Positions 7,909-14,847 of a stretch of DNA of 20,145 nt are shown piece after piece (the stretch's first letter is position 1; each line of letters opens with the position of its first letter). This DNA comes from JALHRI01 sp044351685 (GTDB lineage: Bacteria > Pseudomonadota > Alphaproteobacteria > Rickettsiales > UBA3002). The notes below the pieces were generated by a model. It did not search any database and was not told where the DNA came from. It was given only the letters and a program-made list of their open reading frames with translations. The position numbers and the translations under genes were made by a program. Location: positions 1 through 20,145 of the forward strand of contig JBILFK010000012.1 of the NCBI GenBank assembly GCA_044351685.1, written 5' to 3'.

Positions 7909-7928
7909 GCAGGGAATGGAGAAAAATC

Positions 7929-8522
7929 ATGAGCCAGCCTGCCGAAATGCCGGAAGAGTTACCGGAAGAAATTGTTGCCACTGCCGAACAATCGCCCGAG
8001 GCGATCGCCCGCGCGTTGCAATCGGTGATTGAAGCGAAGGATGCCGAAATCGCCGCGCTCAAAGATCAATCGTTGCGCGCATTGGCAGAAGTTGAAAATA
8101 TCCGCCGCCGCGCCGAGCGCGAACAGGCCGACACATCCAAATATGCGGTCAGCAAATTTGCTGGCGATTTAGTGAGTGTGCTCGAAAACCTGATGCGCGC
8201 CACCAGCAGCATTACCGAAGAACAGCGTGAATCTTCGCCGGTGTTCAAAAATCTGGCGGTGGGCGTGGAGATGACCCAACAGGAACTGCTCAGCATTTTT
8301 GAAAAATATGGCATTCGCCGCATTGATCCGCTGGGGCAAAAATTCGATCACCAGCTGCATCAGGCGGTGGCGCAAACTGCATCAGCCGATGCAGAGACAG
8401 GCACGGTGGTACAAGTGCTGCAGGCAGGCTATGTGATTCACGATAGGTTGCTGCGCCCGGCAATGGTGGGTGTGGCCACGAGCGCGACACCCGGCGATGC
8501 GCTGGTCGATGAGAAAGCATAA
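7929..8522 (+). CDS. grpE: Nucleotide exchange factor GrpE
   Basis: Co-chaperone that speeds ADP release from DnaK. The 197 residues fit the family: an acidic N-terminus, a long coiled-coil helix (about 25-75) with LRALAEVENIRRRAEREQAD (49-68), VLENLMRA (83-90), a GVEMTQQELLSIFEKYGIRRIDP segment (about 111-133), and the C-terminal beta domain ending in VQVLQAGYVIHDRLLRPAMVGV. It is divergent from rph, and ftsX follows 5 bp after its stop. The usual partner hrcA is not upstream, and dnaK is not in the window. Confidence 0.97.
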   Translation: MSQPAEMPEELPEEIVATAEQSPEAIARALQSVIEAKDAEIAALKDQSLRALAEVENIRRRAEREQADTSKYAVSKFAGDLVSVLENLMRATSSITEEQRESSPVFKNLAVGVEMTQQELLSIFEKYGIRRIDPLGQKFDHQLHQAVAQTASADAETGTVVQVLQAGYVIHDRLLRPAMVGVATSATPGDALVDEKA

Positions 8523-8527
8523 CGCAT

Positions 8528-9412
8528 ATGGCATGGCTTAAAAGCGATTTTCCCCTAGCGCGCGATGATGCACAGCGTGTGCTGCCGCTGATTATCACCT
8601 GCTTGGTGGCGTTTGTGGGGTTACTGCTTTCGCTGGCGCTTTCGTTATTTATTTCGCTGGGCCAGCAAACCCACGATGCCGAAGCTAGCTTACAAATTGA
8701 AATTCCGTATATGGAAAAAAACGCGGAAAAAACCATCCGCGATGTTGTGGCGTTTCTGAAAAGCAGCGATGGTATTGTGAATTTAGAAGTGATTTCGCCG
8801 CATGCGATGGAAGCACTGTTGGCGCCGTGGCTTGGCAGTGGCATTTCGCTTGAAGATATGCAGCTTCCCACCATGCTGGATGTGACCACGCAAATGCGCG
8901 GCGATACCCCGGCAGTAAACCGCGGCGCACTGCAATCGAAGCTGCAGCGTTTGGCGGTGGGTGCAACGGTGGAAGATCGCGGGCCGTGGATGAAACATTT
9001 GGCGCGCGGCAGCGCGGTGCTGCAATGGCTGCTGATGGCGGTGGCGTGCATGGTGCTTACCTGCATTGCGGCACTGATTGCGCTGGTGGCACGCACCAGC
9101 TTGAAGCTGCATTTTCAAACCGTAAGCTTGCTGCATATGTTTGGCGCAACCGATGAATATATTGTGCGGCAGTTTCAGCAACATCATGGGTGGCTGGTGC
9201 TGAAGAATGCGGCACTTGGCACAGCGATAGCCGCTAGTGTCTATGTGTTTGCCGGGCTTGCCACGAATGCATCTTCGAGCCCCATTATGCCGCATATCGC
9301 GCTGAGCGCTACGCATGTTGGATTGCTTTTATTATTGCCATTGCTCACCGCTTATGTGGCGCGTATGGCCGCACGCCACACGGTGCAGGGTATGCTGCAC
9401 ACGATGCACTGA
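8528..9412 (+). CDS. ftsX: Cell-division ABC-transporter-like permease FtsX
   Basis: Inner-membrane partner of the ATPase FtsE; the FtsEX complex works at the septum and controls peptidoglycan hydrolases in other bacteria. The 294 residues show four predicted membrane segments (about 20-44, 164-188, 224-245, 263-280) and a periplasmic loop between the first two (about 45-160). The signature TVSLLHMFGATDEYIVRQF (198-216) is typical of FtsX. ftsE is not adjacent: it lies about 1.8 kb downstream in the opposite orientation. The stop overlaps the next ATG by one base (TGATG at 9410-9414). Confidence 0.9.
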   Translation: MAWLKSDFPLARDDAQRVLPLIITCLVAFVGLLLSLALSLFISLGQQTHDAEASLQIEIPYMEKNAEKTIRDVVAFLKSSDGIVNLEVISPHAMEALLAPWLGSGISLEDMQLPTMLDVTTQMRGDTPAVNRGALQSKLQRLAVGATVEDRGPWMKHLARGSAVLQWLLMAVACMVLTCIAALIALVARTSLKLHFQTVSLLHMFGATDEYIVRQFQQHHGWLVLKNAALGTAIAASVYVFAGLATNASSSPIMPHIALSATHVGLLLLLPLLTAYVARMAARHTVQGMLHTMH

Positions 9413-9969
9413 TGCTGTTGCTGCTTGACCGCGACGGCGTCATTAACCGCGACAACGATGTCGGGATTTTTTCGGTTGCGGAATTCACCCTCATGCCGCG
9501 TGCGGCAGAAGCCATTGCATTACTTTGTTCGCGTGGCGTTCAACTTGCTATCTGCACCAATCAATCGGGTGTTGGGCGCGGGGTGATGACACAAGCAACG
9601 CTCGATGCGATTCACGCGCATATGCAACGTGAATTGGCAAAGGCCGGTGGGCGCATTGATCGGATTTATTATGCGCCCGATGCACCAGAAAATGCTAGCG
9701 ATCGCCGCAAGCCCGGTGCCGGTATGTTGCGCGAAGCGCTCGCCGATTTTTCTGCGGATGCGGCAGTTACACCGTTTGTTGGCGATATGGCGCGCGATAT
9801 GGAAGCCGCACTTGCGGCGGGTTGCCCGCGCATTCTGGTAAAAACCGGCAAGGGCGCTCGTACGCTCGAAAAAGGGTTGGATGCACGGTTGCATCCGGTT
9901 GCGGTATGCGAAGATATATACGACGCTGCCGAATATTATCTGCAACATTATGCTGGCGGCGGCGCATAA
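9412..9969 (+). CDS. HAD-IIIA phosphatase, GmhB/HisB-N-like
   Basis: A 185-residue HAD phosphatase resembling GmhB, which makes D-glycero-D-manno-heptose 1-phosphate for LPS core, and the HisB phosphatase domain. Catalytic motifs: LDRDGVINRD (5-14; Asp6 nucleophile, Asp8), CTNQSGVGRG (48-57), RKPGAGML (99-106) and FVGDMARDMEAALAAG (122-137, Asp125). The zinc loop of GmhB (Cys-x-His ... Cys-x-Cys) is absent: the region reads YYAPDAPENASDRRKP (86-101). The surrounding envelope genes fit a heptose or other cell-surface role, but the substrate is not certain. It is coupled to ftsX by a 1-bp overlap. Confidence 0.82.
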   Translation: MLLLLDRDGVINRDNDVGIFSVAEFTLMPRAAEAIALLCSRGVQLAICTNQSGVGRGVMTQATLDAIHAHMQRELAKAGGRIDRIYYAPDAPENASDRRKPGAGMLREALADFSADAAVTPFVGDMARDMEAALAAGCPRILVKTGKGARTLEKGLDARLHPVAVCEDIYDAAEYYLQHYAGGGA

Positions 9970-9987
9970 ACCCGCTAGCATAGCCGG

Positions 9988-10584
9988 ATGAGAATCCTGC
10001 TTTCCATGCTGTGGTGCTGCGCAACGCTTTGGGCGGTAGCGCTGTGCCTGTTTATCCAGTCCATTCCTGCTGGCAGCGCTTCGTCTGCCACCCACACCGA
10101 TGCCATTATTGTGCTGACAGGCGGCAGCCTGCGCGTGCCGTATGGTATAAAATTACTGGAAGAGGGCAAGGCCGATGCCTTGCTGATTAGCGGAGTTGGC
10201 AAAGATGTCAGCCTGCAGGAATTGCTGAAAGAACAGCTTGATGATGCAACGCGTGCGGCATTGCTTGCGCGTGAAGCCGCTATCAAGCTGGATTACCGCG
10301 CCGATAACACGCGAAACAATGCACGCGAAACAGCACGGTTTATTCGTAAGCATGATTTTGATTCGGTGCGGTTGGTAACGGCGAATTACCATATGCAACG
10401 CAGCTTGCTGGAGTTGCAGCACGCACTGCCCGGCGTAAACATTATTGCTGATGCGGTATATCCCGAAGCATTCCGCCGCAATCTCTGGTGGCGCGATGCG
10501 ACCACGCGCAGGTTGGTGCTTTCAGAATTTCATAAAACCTATCTGGCGCGGTTGCGCTATGCGTTCAAGGTGGAATCTCTATGA
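9988..10584 (+). CDS. YdcF-like (DUF218/ElyC/SanA family) membrane-anchored protein
   Basis: A 198-residue protein with an N-terminal signal anchor (about 4-24) and one DUF218 domain: AIIVLTGGSLRVPYGIKLLEEGKADALLISG (39-69), TRNNARETARF (108-118), and VRLVTANYHMQRSLLEL (127-143). Relatives SanA and ElyC affect envelope integrity and undecaprenyl-phosphate/peptidoglycan balance in enterobacteria; biochemical activity is not established. It lies between the GmhB-like gene and the acyltransferase, and its stop overlaps the acyltransferase ATG by 4 bp (ATGA). This order after ftsX is familiar in alphaproteobacteria. Confidence 0.87.
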   Translation: MRILLSMLWCCATLWAVALCLFIQSIPAGSASSATHTDAIIVLTGGSLRVPYGIKLLEEGKADALLISGVGKDVSLQELLKEQLDDATRAALLAREAAIKLDYRADNTRNNARETARFIRKHDFDSVRLVTANYHMQRSLLELQHALPGVNIIADAVYPEAFRRNLWWRDATTRRLVLSEFHKTYLARLRYAFKVESL

Positions 10585-11309
10585 TAATTTGGCTGCGCAC
10601 AGGATTGTTTTTTGCAAGCTGGGTGGTATTTACACTGGTTTCAGGCGTGGTGTGTTTGCCCATGCTGCTTTCGCGTTGCAGCTGCTGGGCATATTGTGAT
10701 GCATGGGTCAATACCACCTTGTGGTTATTGCGTGTGTGCTGCGGTGTTCGTGCGAATATAAGCGGCGACATTCCGATTGTGCCGTGCATTGTCGCAAGCA
10801 ATCATCAATCGGCGATGGATACCATGCTGCTATGGCAAGCCCTGCGCCACCCTATTTTTATGTTGAAGCGCGAGCTGTTTTATATCCCAATATATGGCTG
10901 GTATGTTTGGCGTTCAGGGCATATTGCGGTAAAGCGTAATGCGCGCATCAAGCCGCTGGAACAGATGATTGCCACTGCAACATCGGCGCTTGCCGATGGC
11001 AGGGCACTGGTGATTTTCCCCGAAGGTACACGCGTTCCGCCAGGCGAATCGCGCCCCTACCGCAACGGGGCGGCAACCATGAGCCATGCGCTGCAGGTGT
11101 CGGTGGTGCCGGTAGCGCTGAACACGGGTTATTTCTGGCCCAAAAAACCGCTGAAGAAATTTCCGGGCGTGGCGCAGTTGCAATTTTTAGCACCGATGGC
11201 ACCGTGCCAAAATGAACCCAAAGATCAGTGGACAGCACGATTGAAAGCCGCAATCACCAGCGCCGAGTTGGGCCGGCGTTGGCGCTGCATTTTACCATCC
11301 TGCAGCTGA
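10581..11309 (+). CDS. plsC: 1-acyl-sn-glycerol-3-phosphate acyltransferase (PlsC-like)
   Basis: Adds the second acyl chain to lysophosphatidic acid at the inner membrane. The 242 residues include a hydrophobic N-terminal segment (about 3-30), the HX4D motif in SNHQSAMD (His75, Asp80), FMLKRELFYIPIYGW (93-107), the FPEGTR motif (146-151), and RNGAATM (161-167) with PVALNTGYFWP (177-187). The last 28 codons (215-242) lie antisense to the ftsE 3' end. The final ~14 residues (ELGRRWRCILPSCS) look unlike a PlsC tail and are probably an extension acquired by read-through into ftsE. A lyso-ornithine or other acyl acceptor is possible. Confidence 0.9.
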   Translation: MIIWLRTGLFFASWVVFTLVSGVVCLPMLLSRCSCWAYCDAWVNTTLWLLRVCCGVRANISGDIPIVPCIVASNHQSAMDTMLLWQALRHPIFMLKRELFYIPIYGWYVWRSGHIAVKRNARIKPLEQMIATATSALADGRALVIFPEGTRVPPGESRPYRNGAATMSHALQVSVVPVALNTGYFWPKKPLKKFPGVAQLQFLAPMAPCQNEPKDQWTARLKAAITSAELGRRWRCILPSCS

Positions 11310-11932
11310 TAAATCGGGAAATCAAATGCGCCCATAATGGTTTCGTCGTGGGTGGCAAACACAATGGTGGTGCCAATTTTATTGAGCGACGTGAACAGAT
11401 ACATAAGCCGCAATGCCAGCGCGTGATCGAGATTGCCGGTAGGCTCATCGGCGAGAATCAACAAGGGCTTGCTGATGACTGCGCGGGCAATAGCCACACG
11501 CTGTTTTTGCCCACCCGACAGCATGGAAGGTTTAGCATCGGCGTGATCATGCAAGCCAATCCAGCCAAGTAATTCTTGTACTTTCGCTTGAATCACATCG
11601 GGCGACTCACCGCTGATTTTTAACGGCAACCCTACATTTTCTGCCACGCTCATATGTGGCAATAATTCAAAATCCTGAAACACCGTGCCAATTTTACGGC
11701 GCAGGAAGGGTAGTTCTTCACGCGAGAGCTCGGTAATATCTTCGCCGAATAAATGCACGCTGCCGCCCGTAGGTTTCTGGGTGAGCGCCAGAAGTGAAAG
11801 CAAAGTCGATTTCCCTGCACCCGAAGCGCCCGAGATAAAGGTAAACGAGCCGGGTTCAAGATGCAGGTTCACATGGTCCAGCACCGGCTTCCCTGCAACA
11901 TATTCCAGACATACATTCTGACAACGAATCAT
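11225..11932 (-). CDS. ftsE: Cell-division ATP-binding protein FtsE
   Basis: ABC ATPase partner of FtsX. The 235 residues show Walker A GASGAGKST (35-43), Q-loop VFQDFELLPHMSVAENV (84-100), signature LSGGQKQRVAIARA (138-151), Walker B LLILADEPTGNLD (157-169) and H-loop ATHD (193-196). The frame is open to 12022, but I chose ATG 11932 because MIRCQNVCLEY is the standard FtsE N-terminus and the upstream codons would overlap the divergent gene's start. The C-terminal tail after IYQLQDGKM (residues ~215-235) is longer than usual and lies over the end of plsC. ftsE is divergent from the zinc-ribbon gene with a 61-bp gap. Confidence 0.93.
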   Translation of the reverse strand: MIRCQNVCLEYVAGKPVLDHVNLHLEPGSFTFISGASGAGKSTLLSLLALTQKPTGGSVHLFGEDITELSREELPFLRRKIGTVFQDFELLPHMSVAENVGLPLKISGESPDVIQAKVQELLGWIGLHDHADAKPSMLSGGQKQRVAIARAVISKPLLILADEPTGNLDHALALRLMYLFTSLNKIGTTIVFATHDETIMGAFDFPIYQLQDGKMQRQRRPNSALVIAAFNRAVH

Positions 11933-11993
11933 AGAACCCACAGATGCAACAGATTTACTGGCTTCGCAATACGAAATCGCATAAAACTGGGGC

Positions 11994-12710
11994 ATGATTC
12001 TACAGTGTCCACAATGTAGCACACGGTTTTTGGTGGCCGATCACCTGATTCCGCCCGAAGGGCGCACCGTGAAATGCGGGGCATGCAAGCATGATTGGCA
12101 TGTTTCGCCCGAAGATAACGCTAACGCTGCCCCACAAACCGTGGATAGCGCTAATTTTGCCGCCGCCGTGGAACAGGAAATGGCATCCCCATCACCCGAA
12201 GCAGAAATTGGTGAACCGCAGCCGCCTGCGCCGCCGCCACAATTACCTGCGGTGCAGTCCAAAAAGCTGCCCCCCCACATTCTCAAAATTGCCGCAGGTG
12301 TGTTGCTGGTGGTATGGTTGAGTAGTGCGCTTTATGCGAATTTCTACCGCTGGCAGCATTGGCCGGTGCTTTCCTCCATCTACGGTGTGCTGGGGGTGGT
12401 GCCTACCGATGGGTTACGCTTTGAAAATGTGCAGCTAACTCCTGAAAAACAGGGCCAGCGCACGCGTTATCTGCTTACCGGCGCGGTGGTCAACGAAGGC
12501 ACCGAAAGTCGGACGATTCCGCTGGTGCATGTGGTATTGCTGCGCAAAGATGGAAGCGAAGTTTGGTCGCGCGAATACGAAGTGAATAAAACCGTGAAGG
12601 CGGGGGGTGAATATCCGTTCCGTATTAGTAACGTTGAAACCAGTTTTGCGAATCAGGTAGATCGTATCATTGTAGATTTGGGCAATTCCATGCAACTCAC
12701 TTTTAGGTAA
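11994..12710 (+). CDS. MJ0042-type zinc-ribbon, single-pass membrane protein
   Basis: A 238-residue protein. The N-terminal zinc ribbon has CPQC (Cys5, Cys8) and CGACKHDW (Cys28, Cys31), the MJ0042 pattern. A Pro/Ala/Glu-rich linker follows (about 40-90), then one membrane helix (about 96-115) and a C-terminal beta-rich domain (about 142-238, 'LTGAVVNEGTESRTIPLVHV') of the DUF3426 or FxLYD kind. Such proteins are common next to ftsE in alphaproteobacteria. The function is unknown; the topology would put the ribbon in the cytoplasm and the beta domain in the periplasm. hpt follows after 3 bp. Confidence 0.85.
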   Translation: MILQCPQCSTRFLVADHLIPPEGRTVKCGACKHDWHVSPEDNANAAPQTVDSANFAAAVEQEMASPSPEAEIGEPQPPAPPPQLPAVQSKKLPPHILKIAAGVLLVVWLSSALYANFYRWQHWPVLSSIYGVLGVVPTDGLRFENVQLTPEKQGQRTRYLLTGAVVNEGTESRTIPLVHVVLLRKDGSEVWSREYEVNKTVKAGGEYPFRISNVETSFANQVDRIIVDLGNSMQLTFR

Positions 12711-12713
12711 CTT

Positions 12714-13250
12714 ATGGCTGAGCGTCGTTCCATTCCCATTTTATATACCGCGCAGGAAATTAAAGAGCGCGTTGAAGCGATGGCTGCCGAAATTGCTGCC
12801 GCGTTACCACCCGATTTTCTGATCGTTTCGCTGTTGCGCGGATCGTTCATGTTTACTGCCGATTTGGTGCGCGAACTGTGTGCGGTTGGGGTGCACCCGC
12901 AAATCGATTTCATGACACTTTCAAGCTACGGCAGCAGCAGCCAAAGCAGTGGCGAAGTGCAAATTGGCCGCGACCTTACCGAAGAAGTGAAGGGGCGCAC
13001 TGTGCTGATTGTCGATGATATTTTGGAAACCGGCCGCACGCTGAATTACGCGGTAGAGCTGTTAAAAGCGCGCGGTGCAGAAACACTGAAAATTGCCATG
13101 CTGCTCGAAAAATCCGGCAAACTGGAAGTGGAAGCCAAAGCCGATTTTGTGGGCTTCTCGATTCCCGATAAGTTTGTGGTGGGTTACGGCCTTGATTATG
13201 CCAACCATTACCGCGAATTGCCGTTTATTGGCTATCTTGACGTGCATTGA
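12714..13250 (+). CDS. hpt: Hypoxanthine (guanine) phosphoribosyltransferase
   Basis: Purine salvage enzyme that joins hypoxanthine or guanine to PRPP. The 178 residues fit the family length. Motifs: LLRGSFMFTADL (40-51), FMTLSSYG (66-73, flexible loop), the PRPP loop VLIVDDILETGRTL (97-110) and a late VVGYGLDYANHYRELPFIG segment, the purine-binding end of Hpt proteins. An AGGT lies just upstream of the ATG. It is probably co-transcribed with the zinc-ribbon gene (3-bp gap). Confidence 0.95.
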   Translation: MAERRSIPILYTAQEIKERVEAMAAEIAAALPPDFLIVSLLRGSFMFTADLVRELCAVGVHPQIDFMTLSSYGSSSQSSGEVQIGRDLTEEVKGRTVLIVDDILETGRTLNYAVELLKARGAETLKIAMLLEKSGKLEVEAKADFVGFSIPDKFVVGYGLDYANHYRELPFIGYLDVH

Positions 13251-13315
13251 TTATCTTCATTTCAAGCTCCTTCCACCGTCTACGACGTTGTCTGTTCACA
13301 CATGCTTCGCTGGAT

Positions 13316-13373
13316 GGTCGTCCTGAGCAAAGCGAAGGATCTCAGATTCTTCGGCTAAGCCTCAGAATGACAC
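13316..13373. repeat. Imperfect inverted repeat between convergent hpt and lysA
   Basis: The left arm contains GTCGTCCTGAG (13317-13327) with AGCGAAGGATCT; the right arm contains AGATTCTTCGGCTAAGC and CTCAGAATGAC (13361-13371). The two arms pair over most of their length with a few mismatches and bulges, giving a long hairpin. The sequence resembles the dispersed 'GTCATCCTGAGC...GAAGGATCT' intergenic palindromes that I recall from several bacterial groups. AATGACAC recurs directly at 13366-13373 and 13383-13390. The location between two convergent genes suits a bidirectional terminator or a REP-like element. There is no clear T-run. Confidence 0.65.
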
Positions 13374-13399
13374 GTTATTCATAATGACACGGCAAAACA

Positions 13400-14656
13400 C
13401 TACGCCTGCCACTCGGCAAGGGTGTCGCGCGCCAGCAAATCATCGTAGCTTGGGCGTTTGCGCACCACAGCAAATTTTTCGCCTTTCACCAGCACTTCCG
13501 GAATCAGCAGTCGGCTGTTATAGGTGTTCGCCATCGAAGCGCCATATGCGCCTGCGGTGCGGAAGGCGATTAAGTCACCCGCTTTGGGTGCATTCAGCGG
13601 AAAATGCTGCGCAAAAATATCGCTCGATTCGCAGACAGGGCCTACAATATCGGCCATTACGGTGGCACCTGCATGCTGCATTACCGGAATCACATGGTGG
13701 TGAGCATCATAAAGTGCGGGGCGCATTAAATCGTTCATGCCTGCATCGATAATCACATAGGTGCGCGCAGATTCTTTCACATATAGAATCTGGCTGACAA
13801 GAATCCCCGCATTGCCCGCAATCAGCCTGCCGGGTTCGATAATAATCTGTGCATCGATGCCGCGCCATATTTCGCTCACAAGCGCACCATAATCGGCAGG
13901 TGGTGGCGGGATATCGCCGTCGCGGTAAGGAACCCCCAAGCCGCCGCCAATATCAACCGTGCTAATCGTATGCCCCTCAGCACGCAGTGCCAGCACCAGT
14001 TCGCGCGCGCGCATGTATGCAGCACGAAATGGCGCAAGCGAGGTAAGCTGCGAACCGATATGCATGGAAATCCCCTGAATGCGAATGCCGGGAAGTTGTG
14101 CGGCAGTGCGGTAGAGTTCTGGTGCAATATCAATATCGACACCGAATTTATTTTCTTTTTTACCTGTTGATATTTTGGCGTGCGTTTCGGCATCGACATC
14201 GGGGTTAATGCGAATGGCAATGGCAGCGGTAATACCCATACTTTGCGCCACCTCATTCAGCGCCAGCAATTCCGGTGCCGATTCGACATTGAACTGGAAA
14301 ATACCCGCATCAAGCGCATAGCGCATTTCTTCGCGGGTTTTACCGACGCCGGAAAAAATGATTTTCTCGCGCGGCATATGTGCGCTGAGCGCCAGGCGCG
14401 CTTCACCTTCTGAAACGACATCGCCGCCGCAGCCAGCTTCGGCAAGCGTGGCAAGCACTGCGCGGTTGGAATTGGCCTTCACCGCAAAACATATCATGGG
14501 GTTTACGGCGTGCAACGACTCGCGCAGCACCTGCACATGGTGTGTAAGTGTGGCGCTGCTATAGCAGTAAAATGGCGTGCCAACCGCCTTAGCAATGTGC
14601 TGAATGGGAACATTTTCAGCGTGCAGCTGCTGCTGGGTATAAGTAAAATGATCCAT
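13400..14656 (-). CDS. lysA: Diaminopimelate decarboxylase
   Basis: PLP enzyme of the last step of lysine synthesis (meso-DAP to lysine). The 418 residues match the family. Motifs: ICFAVKANSN (55-64, PLP lysine Lys60), GGDVVSEGEA (77-86), MHIGSQL (198-204), DIGGGLGVPY (235-244), IIEPGRLIAGNAG (272-284), DAGMNDLMRPALY (304-316) and the CESSD motif (342-346) with GAYG near the end. Its ATG overlaps the lptM stop by one base (TAATG), giving the run argH > lptM > lysA. Confidence 0.97.
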   Translation of the reverse strand: MDHFTYTQQQLHAENVPIQHIAKAVGTPFYCYSSATLTHHVQVLRESLHAVNPMICFAVKANSNRAVLATLAEAGCGGDVVSEGEARLALSAHMPREKIIFSGVGKTREEMRYALDAGIFQFNVESAPELLALNEVAQSMGITAAIAIRINPDVDAETHAKISTGKKENKFGVDIDIAPELYRTAAQLPGIRIQGISMHIGSQLTSLAPFRAAYMRARELVLALRAEGHTISTVDIGGGLGVPYRDGDIPPPPADYGALVSEIWRGIDAQIIIEPGRLIAGNAGILVSQILYVKESARTYVIIDAGMNDLMRPALYDAHHHVIPVMQHAGATVMADIVGPVCESSDIFAQHFPLNAPKAGDLIAFRTAGAYGASMANTYNSRLLIPEVLVKGEKFAVVRKRPSYDDLLARDTLAEWQA

Positions 14657-14847
14657 TAGGTTTGCGGGGTAACGGTTGCAGAAGGTTGTTGCTGTTGCTC
14701 GCGCTTGAACTCTTCGCGCTCGCGGTATTTTTTGCGGATTTTTTCTTCATGCGCGGGGATATCGGCAGGCGTAATCAATGGCCGCTTAATACCACACCCG
14801 GCGAGCAAAAATGCTGCGCCGCATATAAACAAAATGCTGCGCATCAT
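14656..14847 (-). CDS. lptM: LptM-like small lipoprotein
   Basis: A small lipoprotein with lipobox LAGC and mature start CGIKRPLITPADIP, close to the CGxKGPL pattern of LptM (YifL). In E. coli, LptM stabilises the LptD-LptE LPS translocon. The tail is a charged, probably helical stretch rich in Glu, Lys and Arg, then Gln. I place the start at ATG 14847 (63 residues), which overlaps the argH stop as ATGA; a GTG at 14853 and an ATG at 14844 are alternatives. The position between argH and lysA is the usual one in proteobacteria, which supports the call. Confidence 0.8.
   Translation of the reverse strand: MMRSILFICGAAFLLAGCGIKRPLITPADIPAHEEKIRKKYREREEFKREQQQQPSATVTPQT

Noticed and set aside
7820..8062. 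N-terminal extension of rph giving a 321-residue product
   Set aside because: It lies antisense to grpE, has no RNase PH similarity, and the internal ATG 7819 has a strong AGGAG.
8290..9096. 268-codon open frame on the minus strand
   Set aside because: It is a shadow of grpE and ftsX; it has no recognisable domain and a composition typical of an antisense frame.
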